A stretch of 64,000 bases of DNA, from the NCBI RefSeq assembly GCF_917563915.1, contig NZ_CAKJTI010000008.1:1-64000 (forward strand), read 5' to 3'. Positions 63,722 through 64,000 of the stretch are shown in pieces. The translations under genes and the position numbers were made by a program. This DNA comes from Bacillus rhizoplanae. GTDB taxonomy: Bacteria > Bacillota > Bacilli > Bacillales > Bacillaceae_G. Below the pieces are notes generated by a model that saw only the letters and a list, made by a program, of their open reading frames with translations, did not search any database and was not told the DNA's origin. Position 1 is the first letter of the stretch, and every line of letters begins with the position of its first letter.

Positions 63722-64000
63722 TTATTGTTGGACAGAAGCCCACTTGTAAAAAAACTTGTCGCCATAATTATGTTTGACAACATCTTTTACAGCGCCTTTT
63801 TGCATATATGATGTTCCCTTTTGGAACACAGGAGCAATAACTGCATCCTCTTGAATTAAAACTTTCTCAAGTTCATTCCAACTCGGTATAGCTCTTCCAT
63901 CGTATCGTCTAATACGTTGGAAGATTCAGAATATTATATCGAAAACACATCCATTGTCGGAATTTCAGATACTTCTGTTAAACTCAGCTCTTGCTTCCCA
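63722..64000 (-). pseudogene. oppA remnant with large internal deletion (continues beyond window)
   Basis: Read on the minus strand, the right edge encodes KQELSLTEVSEIPTMDVFSI then a stop, and in the next frame SESSNVLDDTMEELYRVG, both matching the mature N-terminus of OppA (compare VETAEIPTMD and SSNVMNNTMEGLYRLG at 57722-59362). Within a few bases the reading changes to WNELEKVLIQEDAVIAPV and ends YKWASVQQ with a stop at 63722, matching the OppA C-terminus. About 400 central residues are missing and there is a frameshift. The oppBCDF genes beside it look intact. Confidence 0.85.

Overview
The window looks like chromosomal DNA of a Bacillus cereus-group bacterium (B. cereus / thuringiensis / anthracis type). 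The evidence is low GC, strong AGGAGG ribosome binding sites, exosporium proteins of the BclA, BclB and ExsF families, many copies of a repeat that matches my memory of the group-specific element bcr1, and a right half that follows the Bacillus opp-spx-mecA-coiA-pepF-spxH-yjbI/K/L/M/N/O-prpE gene order. Nothing was searched; all family names are from reading the translations.

Bases 1-26,900 are a spore-surface (exosporium/crust) accessory region. The left edge holds a leftward gene resembling spore coat protein CotO, with a 15-residue tandem repeat. Then come a BclB-C-terminal-domain protein, two ExsF-like proteins, a collagen-like BclA-type filament protein, CgeB- and CgeD-like proteins and several glycosyltransferases. 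There is a near-complete GDP-perosamine route: manC (mannose-1-P guanylyltransferase), gmd, a perosamine-synthase-like aminotransferase and a NeuD/PglD-like acetyltransferase. The same region carries a four-gene operon (SLC13-type anion permease, APS kinase, ATP sulfurylase, glycosyltransferase) and, separately, a PAPS-type sulfotransferase. No sulfite-forming reductases accompany them, so PAPS here is more likely used for sulfation than for cysteine synthesis. Several genes have clear sigma-K-type promoters (AC, 16-17 bases, CATANNNTA), including the divergent region in front of the sulfate operon. The window therefore appears to encode a late mother-cell pathway for a sulfated, perosamine-containing spore-surface glycan.

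Bases 26,900-33,900 carry fabI and a leftward dTDP-rhamnose operon (glycosyltransferase-methyltransferase fusion, methyltransferase, glycosyltransferase, rfbA, rfbC, rfbB, rfbD), expected to feed exosporium glycoprotein glycosylation. In Bacillus subtilis cotO follows fabI closely. Here about 26 kb of surface-glycan genes lie between them, so this block looks like an insertion or expansion at a conserved site.

Bases 34,000-64,000 are ordinary core genome: a SEDS protein (RodA/FtsW type), prpE, a pseudouridine synthase, NAD kinase, RelQ, UPF0738, a CYTH protein, truncated globin, spxH, pepF, coiA, cardiolipin synthase, mecA, a TerC protein, a solitary TnpB element, a GNAT protein, spx, an Orn/Arg/Lys decarboxylase, a MocR-type regulator, YfmQ, small membrane proteins and an oppABCDF-type peptide transporter whose first oppA has collapsed to a pseudogene. 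Many bcr1-like repeats sit between these genes. Their inner hairpin resembles the hairpin at the 3' end of the TnpB element.
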